Assembly: GCA_943914465.1 (NCBI GenBank)
Contig: CALUCD010000004.1
Location: forward strand, 62,001 to 126,000
Direction of reading: 5' to 3'
Origin: an uncultured Corynebacterium sp.
GTDB lineage: Bacteria; Actinomycetota; Actinomycetes; Mycobacteriales; Mycobacteriaceae
Length of the DNA: 64,000 nt
Below the pieces are notes generated by a model. The model saw only the letters and a list, made by a program, of their open reading frames with translations, made no database searches and had not been told where the DNA came from. Shown in pieces: positions 41,732 through 50,611 of the stretch; position 1 is the stretch's first letter; the number at the start of each line of letters is the position of its first letter. The translations under genes were made by a program, and so were the position numbers.

Positions 41732-42661
41732 GTGAAATTCCCTGTGCTATCCCGCATTCGCGCGAGCGCCCTGATGCTCGCCGTTTTCGCTTCTGTTCTC
41801 GTTCCACTCGCAGCCGCGCCCGACGCTGGTGCACAACAGCGTTGTCCTGCTGTCGCCGTGATCGCTGCGCGCGGCTCCGGCCAAAACCAGCACATTGCCC
41901 CGACCAGCTATTCTCCGCAGGCCCCGTGGGTTTCCAACGGGTGGGAGGCCGAAACCATCCGTGCGTTCCTGCAGCATGCGGAGCAACGCTACCGAAGCAC
42001 CCACGGCGGGGCCTCGCTCATGTCCGATGTTGAGGTGCTCGGCCTTGAGCCGCGCTACTACCCGGCAGCACAGCCCGAGTCTGGTCTTCCGGCGGCTGCG
42101 GCCCCCGCCAGTTCGATACAGGGTGTGCGCCTCGCGCTTGAGCACTCCTTGCCGGTGTTGCAGATGGCGCCGCGTGCGGGTGCTGAATTTGCTCAATCGC
42201 TTCGGGTTGGTCGCGCCGGGGTCATGCAGCAGGTCGATGATTATGAAGCGGCGACGGGCTGTCGCCCCAGCTACGTGCTCATCGGGTTTTCTCAAGGCGC
42301 GATGATCTTGTTGGAGCATGAACGCGCGCTCGCCCGCCGTGGCCAGCTTGCGGGTGTGGTCTACTTTGGCAACCCGAACACGGCACCAGGCGACCCGAGC
42401 ACCGTCGGTGTGCCAGGTGGTGGTGCGGGCGGCATGCTGGGGCAGCTGCCGTTTAACTCCCGCACCGCAGCCGCGACGCCGAACCGGGTGAATTACTGCC
42501 TGCCGCTCGATCTGGTCTGCGATTTGTCTGGCAAGAACGCGCAGGCTGCTGCGGGCGCCGGTGGGGGCAACCACGGGTTGTACTACCTCGCGCCGTTTGA
42601 ATGGGATAACCAGGTCTCCGACTCGTTCGGGCGGTTTGTGGATCAGGTGCGGTACCAGTAA
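41732..42661 (+). CDS. Secreted cutinase-family serine hydrolase
   Basis: 309 residues with a signal peptide (LSRIRASALMLAVFASVLVPLAAAPDAGA; likely cleavage after Ala-Gly-Ala, near residue 37). Then CPAVAVIAARGSGQNQ, nucleophile Ser in VLIGFSQGAMIL, VVYFGNP, and the Asp (LPLDLVCD) and His (GGNHGLYY) positions of a cutinase triad. Cys residues pair as in cutinases (RCPAV, ATGCRPS, NYCLPLDLVCD). Mycobacterial Culp proteins of this family act on envelope lipids. Inserted between degV and comEA, with its own promoter. Confidence 0.88.
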   Translation: MKFPVLSRIRASALMLAVFASVLVPLAAAPDAGAQQRCPAVAVIAARGSGQNQHIAPTSYSPQAPWVSNGWEAETIRAFLQHAEQRYRSTHGGASLMSDVEVLGLEPRYYPAAQPESGLPAAAAPASSIQGVRLALEHSLPVLQMAPRAGAEFAQSLRVGRAGVMQQVDDYEAATGCRPSYVLIGFSQGAMILLEHERALARRGQLAGVVYFGNPNTAPGDPSTVGVPGGGAGGMLGQLPFNSRTAAATPNRVNYCLPLDLVCDLSGKNAQAAAGAGGGNHGLYYLAPFEWDNQVSDSFGRFVDQVRYQ

Positions 42662-42726
42662 AAGTTATCCACAAGAATCGCCTAGTTTACTTTTAATTCG
42701 TTTATCGTCGCGCTAAGGTGGGCGGC

Positions 42727-43398
42727 ATGAGTGCTGCCGACCGCATTAAAGAGCTCACCCGCCCGACTGGCCAAGAGGATATTCTCGCTGTTGACTACCC
42801 AGCGCCCCGGCTGAAGGTAGGGGTAAAACAGGCAGTCGCTGTTGCGGTTGTGGTGTTTGTGCTTGTGGGTGTGTGGGCGTTGACCCGCCAGCCTGCGGCG
42901 ACGTCTAGCCCCGAGTGGGAAACCGCGGCCGCCAGCGAACCGGTGCCGGAGCAGATCGTCGTCGCCGTCGTTGGGGAGGTCGCTCACCCCGGGCTGGTCA
43001 CCCTCGACCAAGGTGCACGAATCGCCGACGCCCTCGACGTTGCCCAACCGCACCCGCACGCCGATCTCATCGCGCTCAACCTCGCACAACTGCTTGTCGA
43101 CGGCCAACAGATCCACGTCCAACCCATCGGCGCACCCCCACCACCCGGTGCCACCCCAGCAGGCGGGCAACCTGCGGGAATGCAACCTGCGGGAGCGCAG
43201 CCTGGCGGCGGGATCTCTCTCAACACCGCTTCGGCGGCGGAGCTGACCACGTTGCCTGGCGTCGGTGATGCCACCGCCGCGGCGATCATCGCCCATCGCG
43301 AAAAGAACGGGCCGTTTACCTCAATCGAGGGCCTGCTTGACGTTAAAGGTATCGGGCCGGCGAAGTTCGACGCCCTCAAAGACCTTGTAGCGCTGTAA
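42727..43398 (+). CDS. comEA: ComEA-like helix-hairpin-helix DNA-binding protein
   Basis: 223 residues: cytosolic N-terminus (about 40), one membrane helix (AVAVVVFVLVGVWAL), a SLBB-like domain (VVAVVGEVAHPGLVTLDQGARIADAL), a Pro/Gly/Gln linker built on a 15-bp repeat (QPAGM, QPAGA, QPGGG), and a C-terminal (HhH)2 domain (NTASAAELTTLPGVGDATAAAIIAHRE, GIGPAKFDAL). It resembles the DNA receptor of competence systems. Followed by comEC. An upstream in-frame GTG at 42718 is possible. Confidence 0.92.
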   Translation: MSAADRIKELTRPTGQEDILAVDYPAPRLKVGVKQAVAVAVVVFVLVGVWALTRQPAATSSPEWETAAASEPVPEQIVVAVVGEVAHPGLVTLDQGARIADALDVAQPHPHADLIALNLAQLLVDGQQIHVQPIGAPPPPGATPAGGQPAGMQPAGAQPGGGISLNTASAAELTTLPGVGDATAAAIIAHREKNGPFTSIEGLLDVKGIGPAKFDALKDLVAL

Positions 43399-43442
43399 CG
43401 AGGCGTAGCAACGCGCGGGGAGCGGGTCGTGGGGGTCGGATC

Positions 43443-45035
43443 ATGAGTGAGCTGCGCCTGGTGCCTGCTGCGGTCGCCGTGTGGGCGGCAAGCCTGATTG
43501 TCATCGTCGCCGGCACTGGGCCGGCATGCGCGGCAGTAGCCATCCTTGCCCTGATGTGTCTGCTTGCCCGCCAGGCTGGCCAGGCGATCCTTGTTGCAGG
43601 CCTGGGGCTCGCATCGACTGTGGTTGCCACACTGCGCTGCCGCATTGCCGCTGCCTGGCATTTCGGTGACCAGATCCGTGGCACAGTCAGTGGGCAGCCA
43701 AAACATGTCGAGACCGGGTCGTGGATAGTGCGCCTGCGTATCGATGGCCACCCGAGCACACTCACCGTGTTCGCGCCCGACCTACCCGAGGGCATCGTGC
43801 CGGGTGCGAGCGTGACCGCAACCGGCCGGATTGGTGAATCTGGTGTGCCGAGTGTCAACCCTTACGTGCTCAACGGGCAGATCGATCTGGTTTCCCCGCC
43901 GCGGGGGTTCGCCGCTGTGGCTGAACACGTGCGCACCACGTTTGCCGAGGCGGTAGCCGCCCAGGTGGGGCCGGGCACCAAAGGGCTGATCCCGGGGATG
44001 GTGTTGGGCGATACAACCGGCCAAACCGTCACCGACCAGCAGGCGTACATCGATACTGGCCTTTCGCACCTCAGCGCGGTCTCCGGGTCCAACGTGGCCA
44101 TTGTGACCACCGCGGCAGTGGTAGCCGCGACACTGCTAGGCCTGGGCCTGCGGCTGCGCCTGATCGCCGCCGCAGGCGCGCTGTTGGGCTTCGCCGCGCT
44201 CGTCGGGCCAGAGCCGAGCGTGTTACGTGCCTCAGTAACAGGGTTGGTCGGGTTGGTCGCGGTGCTCGCCTCCACCCGCACCGAACCGATTCACGCACTG
44301 TGCTTATCCATCATCGGGTTGGTGCTGGTGGATTCTGATCTGGCCGTGCACTACGGGTTTGCCCTGTCCGTCGCCGCTACAGCGGGGATTGTCGCGCTAA
44401 GCCCCCTGCTTTACCGCGCGCTCGCGGCCACCGGGTGGCCGGATATCCTGGTCCGCGCGCTCAGCGTGGCTATTGCGGCGGATGTTGTCACCATGCCGAT
44501 CGTTGCCTTGATGGCGGGGCGAGTCTCCCTCATCTCTGCGGCGGCGAATGTGCTGGTGGCGCCCGTGACCGCCCCGATCACGGTGCTGGGTCTGGTCGCG
44601 GCCGCCCTGTCTCTCATCTCCGGTGGCTTGGAAGCCCCGCTGCTGTTTGTCATTGAACCGCTTGCGTGGTGGGTGCACACAATCGCAACTGTGGGGGCGT
44701 CGCTGCCGATTGCCACCGCACCTGTCGGGCCGGTGACAGCGCTTGTGGCATATGGGTGGATACTTGCCGGCATCATCGCGAAACGCCCGCGCCTCACCGC
44801 CGCCATGACGCTTGCAGCGCTGTGCCTTAACCACACGCCCACCGCGCCGGTGCTCGACGCAGATGTTGCACAGCTACGCCCACACGTGGTTGCCACCAAA
44901 ACGGGCATTGAACCGGTGCCGCCAGGTACTCAGTTGGTTGTGGTGCTTGAATCGGGCCGTCCGCCGAAACGGCCAACCATGACCCAGGAGGGGATCCCGG
45001 TGATCTTCCCAAACAAAATAGAACCGGGAAACTGA
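43443..45035 (+). CDS. comEC: ComEC/Rec2-family membrane channel, core only
   Basis: 530 residues with about ten membrane helices and the competence-domain motif LSAVSGSNVAIVTTAAVV, preceded by the OB-like region. Full-length ComEC carries a C-terminal metallo-beta-lactamase domain, which is absent here as in some actinobacterial ComEC proteins. DNA uptake is the known family role; competence in corynebacteria is not established. Its last codons (PNK-I) contain the left copy of the 13-bp repeat that recurs at the end of the ABC permease gene at 49248. Confidence 0.9.
   Translation: MSELRLVPAAVAVWAASLIVIVAGTGPACAAVAILALMCLLARQAGQAILVAGLGLASTVVATLRCRIAAAWHFGDQIRGTVSGQPKHVETGSWIVRLRIDGHPSTLTVFAPDLPEGIVPGASVTATGRIGESGVPSVNPYVLNGQIDLVSPPRGFAAVAEHVRTTFAEAVAAQVGPGTKGLIPGMVLGDTTGQTVTDQQAYIDTGLSHLSAVSGSNVAIVTTAAVVAATLLGLGLRLRLIAAAGALLGFAALVGPEPSVLRASVTGLVGLVAVLASTRTEPIHALCLSIIGLVLVDSDLAVHYGFALSVAATAGIVALSPLLYRALAATGWPDILVRALSVAIAADVVTMPIVALMAGRVSLISAAANVLVAPVTAPITVLGLVAAALSLISGGLEAPLLFVIEPLAWWVHTIATVGASLPIATAPVGPVTALVAYGWILAGIIAKRPRLTAAMTLAALCLNHTPTAPVLDADVAQLRPHVVATKTGIEPVPPGTQLVVVLESGRPPKRPTMTQEGIPVIFPNKIEPGN
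45008..45020 (+). repeat. 13-bp direct repeat, left copy
   Basis: CCCAAACAAAATA inside the last codons of comEC; the identical 13 bases recur at 49248-49260, in the same codon phase. Confidence 0.9.
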
Positions 45036-45088
45036 AGCAGACCTCGGAGCTCAGTAGGGTAGTCTCGCACCACTGGTTGCCGAGCACG

Positions 45089-45727
45089 CTAGTTACCGAG
45101 CGCCTTATACAGCGTGAGTGCCAGTGCGGTGCGGTCGCGAGCACCGAGCTTTCGCAGCAGTGCGGAGACATGATTTTTGACCGTGCCTTTTGCCAGCACG
45201 AGCGTTTCGGCGATCTCAGCGTTCGTCAGCCCGCGGGAAACCAACTCGGCTACCGCGAGTTCGGCGCGAGTGAGCACCGCAAGAGGCTCCTGCTTTGCAC
45301 TCTGAGTGTGCATAGCCGCTTTGGCTACCCGCGGATCAATTACTATCCCGCCGCCAACAACTGCATGCAACGCTGCGCTGACTCCGTCAACCGAGGTGTC
45401 TTTGAGTAAAAATCCCGACGCTCCAGCGGCGAGCGCGGACTGGACGAGATCGTCGTCGTCGAAACTGGTCAGCACAACCACTGGTGTCTCGGGATAGCGG
45501 GTGGCGCATTGAGCGGCGAGTTGAACACCGTCGATTCCAGGCATGCGCGCATCGGTTAGAACGACATCGACCTGTTCGCTCTCGAGCTCGGCAAGTGCAG
45601 TTTCACCGTCCGGTGCCTGGGCTACGACGTCGATGCCTTCAGCGGTAGCGAGCAGCATGGATAAACTTCGACGTATCAGCTGCTGATCTTCTACAAGTAG
45701 CACCCGTATGGATCGTGGGTGGGCCAT
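45089..45727 (-). CDS. NarL/LuxR-type response regulator
   Basis: 212 residues. Receiver domain RVLLVEDQQLIRRSL, with phospho-acceptor Asp in VDVVLTDARMPG, the Thr in VVVLTSFDDD and Lys in GFLLKDTS; C-terminal LuxR helix-turn-helix LTRAELAVAELVSRGLTNAEIAETLVLAKGTVKNHV. Fourteen bases after the sensor kinase gene, so one operon. Likely controls the divergent ABC transporter. Confidence 0.95.
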   Translation of the reverse strand: MAHPRSIRVLLVEDQQLIRRSLSMLLATAEGIDVVAQAPDGETALAELESEQVDVVLTDARMPGIDGVQLAAQCATRYPETPVVVLTSFDDDDLVQSALAAGASGFLLKDTSVDGVSAALHAVVGGGIVIDPRVAKAAMHTQSAKQEPLAVLTRAELAVAELVSRGLTNAEIAETLVLAKGTVKNHVSALLRKLGARDRTALALTLYKALGN

Positions 45728-45741
45728 CCTATCCTCCCCCT

Positions 45742-46965
45742 TTACCTGGCAGCTGCAGCGCCGCTGACTGGCACAACAACGTCAAGACGGAACTCGCCGT
45801 CACCGTGGCGAGCCTGCATAGCACCACCGTACTCGGCGGCGCGCTCCGCAATGCCGCGCAACCCGAATCCGAACTTGGGGATCGGACCGGAGGGCTGAGA
45901 GGCTGCGCCAGAGCCCAGATCGTTGATCATCGTGAGATGCATCTCGAGCTGCTTGACGGTGAGAAAAATGCCCACGGTTCGCGCCTGGCCGTGTCTCAGG
46001 GCGTTGGTCAGCCCCTCTTGCACCGTGCGATAGACCAGGAGGGCAACAGCATCATCGTTCACAAGTATCCGGTCTGATGCGTCATCTCCGGAGACGGTGA
46101 CATGCAACCCGGTACCGCGGAACGACTCGGCGATGAGCTCAAGTGCGGCAAGCCCATGTGCTCCCGCATCTCGAACCGGGCTTAACGCCCGCACCCACAT
46201 GCGCATCTCCGATAGCGCGGCACCGCTGGTCTCCTTCGCGATCCGCACTTCTTCCCATGCTTGATCAAGATCTGTCTCGCGGAGGCGTTCGGCCAGTTCG
46301 AGGCTGATAGAGACAAGGGTGAGGCGGTGACCGAGGCCGTCGTGAAGGTCTCTGGCGCTGCGAGCGCGTTCGTCTGAGAGCAGGAGTTCTTTCTCCATTT
46401 CAGTCGCGTGACGCAGGCGAGCAATGACGTTCTGATCATCAATGCGGCGCACTTCGAAACTGCGAAGCGAAAGCCCGAGTGCGATCCCGAAACACAACAG
46501 GACAGCCGCGGGCACCACGTTCACCAGTGCTTGCGCCAAAGCGAAGAGAAATGTGTCCCAAGATCCCACGCTGCCGGAAATGTGCAGCGCGAACCCGACA
46601 AACGAGATCCATGTTGTTGCGTAGAGCCCCGCTTTGAGGGAAACATCGACGACTGCGAACGCGACCACGAGGAGCAGTACCGGAATAGTGAAGTTGAGTG
46701 TTCCGAAAACAGCGATTGGGGTTGAGAGAAGCACTGCGAGAGCTGTCCAGGTGGTTGCGCGACCCGCGCTGATCATTCGGGGTCGTAGGAACCACAGGAT
46801 TGTCATCGCCGGGACGAATGCTAGCCATACGATAGCGAGGGAAAGCCCGCTGTCCGAGCGCACAGCATCAACGAGTCGCAGAATCGCCGCACTCAACATG
46901 CATACAAGCGCAGCCATTTGGAGCATCACCAGCGTGCGTTCAACGCCCACCTCGAACGAACCCAT
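45742..46965 (-). CDS. Sensor histidine kinase (NarL partner type)
   Basis: 407 residues. Five or six N-terminal membrane helices (about 1-170), then the HisKA_3 box with phospho-His in ARDLHDGLGHRLTLV and an HATPase region (YRTVQEGLTNALRHGQA, FGFGLRGIAERAAEYGG). Little extracellular sequence is visible, so it is of the intramembrane-sensing kind often paired with FtsX-type ABC exporters. TAGATT lies exactly six bases before the ATG on this strand, indicating a leaderless mRNA. Confidence 0.93.
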   Translation of the reverse strand: MGSFEVGVERTLVMLQMAALVCMLSAAILRLVDAVRSDSGLSLAIVWLAFVPAMTILWFLRPRMISAGRATTWTALAVLLSTPIAVFGTLNFTIPVLLLVVAFAVVDVSLKAGLYATTWISFVGFALHISGSVGSWDTFLFALAQALVNVVPAAVLLCFGIALGLSLRSFEVRRIDDQNVIARLRHATEMEKELLLSDERARSARDLHDGLGHRLTLVSISLELAERLRETDLDQAWEEVRIAKETSGAALSEMRMWVRALSPVRDAGAHGLAALELIAESFRGTGLHVTVSGDDASDRILVNDDAVALLVYRTVQEGLTNALRHGQARTVGIFLTVKQLEMHLTMINDLGSGAASQPSGPIPKFGFGLRGIAERAAEYGGAMQARHGDGEFRLDVVVPVSGAAAAR

Positions 46966-46977
46966 AGGGAAAATCTA
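46966..46977 (-). promoter_or_regulatory. Leaderless promoter of the kinase gene
   Basis: TAGATT on the minus strand (46977-46972), six bases before ATG 46965. Confidence 0.5.
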
Positions 46978-46998
46978 GTCTTCAATATCTCCTGATCC

Positions 46999-47014
46999 CA
47001 TGACCACAGTCATG
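46999..47014. promoter_or_regulatory. Candidate operator between kinase and transporter genes
   Basis: Perfect inverted repeat CATGAC-CACA-GTCATG in the 167-bp divergent gap. A good candidate site for the response regulator; binding is not shown. Confidence 0.45.
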
Positions 47015-47132
47015 TGGAAATCGTGACTACAGCGGGAAGTATCAAAAACCCTCGAAATCTAGAGTTACTCACACGGCAGATGCGTGACTCCTCGCGCCCG
47101 TCTGCGTAACCTCGTCCTGCCTAACTACGAAA

Positions 47133-47864
47133 GTGAATGCTTTGAACACAATGCTCAGCGCCACCGATCTACGTCGGATTGTGGGGACAGGGCCGACTAC
47201 AACCGAAATCCTGCGCGGCTGCGATATCGAACTGTACGGGGGCGGGCTCACGGCAGTGGTGGGGCACTCGGGCTCCGGGAAATCATCGCTGCTCATGTGT
47301 CTCGGTGGTTTAGATACCCCGTCCTCCGGTTCTGTCACAGTGAACGGCCGTGACATCTACCGCCAATCGCCGAGCCGACGTGCACGGATGCTCCGAACCG
47401 AAGTCGGGTTTGTTTTCCAGCAATATAACCTGATTCCTTTCCTCTCGGTGGAGGAAAACATAGCGCTGCCGTTTCGACTCGATCGAGCGAGAGTCCCGCG
47501 CGATACGGTGAACCAGCTCATTGAGTTGTTCAATTTGGGAATGCGCCGTCACGCACTAGCGCGAACCCTCTCTGGCGGCGAGCAGCAACGAACGGCGTTG
47601 TGCCGGACCCTCGCCCGTCGCCCACAGATTGTGTTCGCCGATGAACCGACTGCCGCATTGGATTCCGAGAGCACCGCGCTTGTCCTCCACACCCTACGCC
47701 GGATGGCAGATCAGGGCCAGATGATCGTGATGGTCACGCACGACTTGGACGCCGCGGCCTTGGCTGACACCGTCATCGTGATGCACGACGGCCGAATTGT
47801 TGACACCGTCGGTCGGAGTACGAGTCAGCAGCTGTTGGCGATCATCTCCAGCCTGGGGAAGTGA
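47133..47864 (+). CDS. ABC transporter ATP-binding protein (LolD/MacB type)
   Basis: 243 residues. Walker A VGHSGSGKSSLL (about residues 44-55), Q-loop FVFQQYNLIP, signature RTLSGGEQQRTAL, Walker B IVFADEPTAALD and H-loop VMVTHD are intact. The type matches exporters that pair with FtsX-like permeases for antimicrobial peptide or lipoprotein-type substrates. Followed by the permease gene; divergent from the kinase. Confidence 0.95.
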   Translation: MNALNTMLSATDLRRIVGTGPTTTEILRGCDIELYGGGLTAVVGHSGSGKSSLLMCLGGLDTPSSGSVTVNGRDIYRQSPSRRARMLRTEVGFVFQQYNLIPFLSVEENIALPFRLDRARVPRDTVNQLIELFNLGMRRHALARTLSGGEQQRTALCRTLARRPQIVFADEPTAALDSESTALVLHTLRRMADQGQMIVMVTHDLDAAALADTVIVMHDGRIVDTVGRSTSQQLLAIISSLGK

Positions 47865-47868
47865 GCAC

Positions 47869-49266
47869 ATGCATCGCTACGTCTTCAGAATGCTTGCTGA
47901 CGGTTGGCGGTTGTGGACTCCAGCGATCGGTGTCGTCGCCGTTATGGCGACGATGATCGGACTGTGCGTTTACCAGTTCGCGTGGACCACGACATCGCAA
48001 TTTGGCGACGCGGCCGTCGAGGCTGATGTGCCACTCGCAGAGTTCCAGATCTTGTCTGTAACCGTCTATACCCTGATTGCACTGGTGTCATGGGTGGCTC
48101 TGACCGTGGTCGGGCAAGCAAGCGTTCATGCCACCCGTCATGCATATGCTCTTTGGCTCCTTGTAGGTGCATCGCCACGAACCGTCTTCTGGTCTACTCT
48201 TCGCTTACTGTTTCTGGTGAGCCTGTGCGGTGCGGTAGTCGGGGCCGCTGCCGCGACCGGTCTGAGTTTTTGGGCGGTACCGGCGTTCAATTCGGCAGTA
48301 TCTAGCGCAGTTGAACTGCCGCGCTTCACGCCCGCGTCGTGGGCTCCGGTGGTGATTGTTGCCGTCAGCGCGTTGACGACGCTAGTCGGCGGTGTGGTTC
48401 CAGCCCGCCGGTCGTGCCGGTTAGACCCCAGCGTCGCGCTTCGGATTTCCGATCACCGGGACGGGAATGCCAGATCGGTGGTCATTCGGAAGCTGAGCGG
48501 GGTGTTGTTCTTCGTCGTCGCAGTGGCGCTGGTGGTGGCATCGAAACTTGATACCCAGCTTGCTGCCGCCGGGCCAGGTGCGATTTTCAACCTCGCAATC
48601 AACACAGGGGGTAGTGCCCTGATCGCGGTGTACCTTCTCTGCCCGCAGATCGTCGGAGCTGTGTTCCAGATGCTGCACCGGTTAGGTGAAGCGACTGGGC
48701 TGGTGGTATCCGCGCTCGGGATTCGCGCAGCGGCGGCACGGGCGCTGATGAACGCGACCACGATTGCTCCTTTGGCCGTTGGCCTTGGTGGAATCGGGCT
48801 GCTCTTGTGCACGGTGCGCTCCGTTGGCGCCTTCATCGACCTCGTAGAACCAGGTGCGCCAGCAAACCTTACCGATGTCCTGGTGATCGTTGCAGTCATT
48901 GCGGTATCGATGCTTGCGACCAGCGCAGCTGTCGTCTCGCTGTCTGCCCGTGGGCGCGAACGCGAGATCGCGCTCCTCCGAGTAGCTGGGCTCCGCGAGC
49001 GTCAGGTAGTAATGCTTATCGCCGCGGAGAGCTTCACCATGGCCTTCGCTGCTTCAGCTGCAGCATGCATTCCGGTCATCTTCGGGGGGTTGGTGTGCGC
49101 GTTTGCTTCAGTCACCAGCCCCGTTGGCAGTCCCGTTGTTGTTTGGCCATTCGGGATCATGGCACTCGGGTTTTTCGGCTCGTGGCTTGTCATGTTCCTC
49201 ATCCTTGCCGTACCAACGGTCGCCCCTCTGCGTGACGGTCCACGTGACCCAAACAAAATACAATGA
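47869..49266 (+). CDS. FtsX-like ABC transporter permease
   Basis: 465 residues; about eight membrane helices in two halves, with cytosolic RREREIALLRVAGLRERQVVMLIAAES-type FtsX signature before the last helices. Start ATG 47869 lies four bases after the ATPase stop. The last codons (PNKIQ) copy the end of comEC, and the TGA overlaps the holA ATG (ATGA, 49263-49266). Probably exports or removes a membrane-active compound sensed by the adjacent two-component system; substrate unknown. Confidence 0.9.
   Translation: MHRYVFRMLADGWRLWTPAIGVVAVMATMIGLCVYQFAWTTTSQFGDAAVEADVPLAEFQILSVTVYTLIALVSWVALTVVGQASVHATRHAYALWLLVGASPRTVFWSTLRLLFLVSLCGAVVGAAAATGLSFWAVPAFNSAVSSAVELPRFTPASWAPVVIVAVSALTTLVGGVVPARRSCRLDPSVALRISDHRDGNARSVVIRKLSGVLFFVVAVALVVASKLDTQLAAAGPGAIFNLAINTGGSALIAVYLLCPQIVGAVFQMLHRLGEATGLVVSALGIRAAAARALMNATTIAPLAVGLGGIGLLLCTVRSVGAFIDLVEPGAPANLTDVLVIVAVIAVSMLATSAAVVSLSARGREREIALLRVAGLRERQVVMLIAAESFTMAFAASAAACIPVIFGGLVCAFASVTSPVGSPVVVWPFGIMALGFFGSWLVMFLILAVPTVAPLRDGPRDPNKIQ
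49248..49260 (+). repeat. 13-bp direct repeat, right copy
   Basis: CCCAAACAAAATA, identical to 45008-45020, directly before the holA start. Confidence 0.9.
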
Positions 49267-50216
49267 CACCCATGCTGCATCCTGTCCACCTCGTGCTCGG
49301 CGATGATGAATTTCTCGCCGAGCGCGCGCGAAAAGAAATCATCGCGCAAGCCTTAGCGCCTGTTGCTGGTACACCGCCAGAAGTAATCACGTTGAATGCC
49401 TCAGATGTGACTGAGGGGGAGATCGCGCACGCCACCAGCCCATCACTGTTCGGGGAAGACCGGGTCGTGGTGGTGGAAAACGCGGAAGCGGCGGGCAAGG
49501 AACCTACGGAAACGCTGCTGCAGGCATGCGTAGATCCCGCGCCGGGGGTGACACTGGTCATTGAGCACACCGGTGGTGGGCGCCAGAAAGCGGCGGTGGC
49601 GAAGTTTCGAAAAATCGCTGAGGTGCATGAGGTCAGCGCGCTTAAGGAGCGTGACCGGCACGCTTGGGTCATGGCGGAATTTCGCCGGCATGGTGTGCGG
49701 CCCACTCCGGATGTTGCCGCGGCGTTGCTTGAATCGGTCGGCTCCGATCTGCGGTCCTTGGCGTCGGCAATCAGTCAGCTGGTGGCTGATACTGAAGGTG
49801 AGATCACGGTTGCCGCGGTGCGAACCTATTACAGCGGGGTGGCAGAGGTAGCTGGGTTTGATATCGCCGATCAGGCGGTGCTTGGCAGAACTGATCGCGC
49901 GTTGGCCTCGACGCGACGTGCTCTCCAGCTGGGCACCTCGCCGGTGGCGATTGCTTCGGCATTGGCGCACAAGGTGGGAGACATTGCCAAGCTCTACGGG
50001 GTGCGCGGTAACCCGGACCATCTGGCGAAGGACCTTGGCATGCACCCGTTTGTGGTGAAAAAGACGATGCAGGTTGCCCGTCAATGGTCCGGCACAGCGG
50101 TGACGGAAGCTGTCATTATTGCCGCTGACCTGGATGCTGAGGTCAAAGGCCAGGGCGGCGACGCGGAGTTCGCGGTGGAAAACGCTGTGCGCCGGATTGC
50201 GGAGTTGGCAGCATGA
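49263..50216 (+). CDS. holA: DNA polymerase III delta subunit
   Basis: 317-residue clamp-loader subunit that opens the beta clamp. HLVLGDDEFLAERARKEI opens the protein, and the delta-family features LLESVGSDLRSLASAISQL and DIADQAVLGRTDRAL follow. In mycobacteria comEC and holA are neighbours; here the two-component/ABC module separates them. Starts inside the permease stop and ends overlapping the ankyrin gene as ATGA. Confidence 0.94.
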   Translation: MTPMLHPVHLVLGDDEFLAERARKEIIAQALAPVAGTPPEVITLNASDVTEGEIAHATSPSLFGEDRVVVVENAEAAGKEPTETLLQACVDPAPGVTLVIEHTGGGRQKAAVAKFRKIAEVHEVSALKERDRHAWVMAEFRRHGVRPTPDVAAALLESVGSDLRSLASAISQLVADTEGEITVAAVRTYYSGVAEVAGFDIADQAVLGRTDRALASTRRALQLGTSPVAIASALAHKVGDIAKLYGVRGNPDHLAKDLGMHPFVVKKTMQVARQWSGTAVTEAVIIAADLDAEVKGQGGDAEFAVENAVRRIAELAA

Positions 50217-50611
50217 GCGAGAACACAAACCAGGTCCCAGAGGACGTGCAAGAGTTTGCCACCAAGCTGTTCACCATGGCGCGCACCGGTGATGCGAGCC
50301 TGCTGGATTACGTTGACCACGGGGTGGACGTCAACCTCACCAACCAGGACGGCAACAGCCTGGTGATGCTCGCCGCCTACACCGGCAATGCGGCGCTGGT
50401 GGAGGGGCTGATTGGGAGGGGAGCGGACGTCGACAAGCAAAATGCCCGGGGGCAAAGTCCGCTCGCGGGGGCGATTTTCAAGCAGGAAGACACGATTGTC
50501 CAACTGCTGCTGCGCGCGGGGGCCGACCCGCACGCGGGCCACCCCAACGCGATTGAGACGGCGCGGATGTTCGGCTACGACTTAGAGCTGCCCGAGGACA
50601 AACTGGACTGA
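50213..50611 (+). CDS. Ankyrin-repeat protein
   Basis: 132 residues, with three to four ankyrin units: GDASLLDYVDHGVDVNLTNQDGNSLVMLAAYTGNAALVEGLIGRGADVDKQNARGQSPLAGA and TIVQLLLRAGADPHAG. Cytosolic, probably a protein-interaction module; partner unknown. Coupled to holA by ATGA; its 3' end overlaps the convergent esterase gene by 30 bp. Confidence 0.9.
   Translation: MSENTNQVPEDVQEFATKLFTMARTGDASLLDYVDHGVDVNLTNQDGNSLVMLAAYTGNAALVEGLIGRGADVDKQNARGQSPLAGAIFKQEDTIVQLLLRAGADPHAGHPNAIETARMFGYDLELPEDKLD

Noticed and set aside
42665..42673. Perfect DnaA box TTATCCACA before comEA
   Set aside because: A single copy in 64 kb is close to chance expectation; no cluster of boxes or AT-rich unwinding region nearby.
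43152..43210. Short 15-bp repeats in comEA as possible CRISPR or element
   Set aside because: In-frame coding for QPAG linker units; no spacers.
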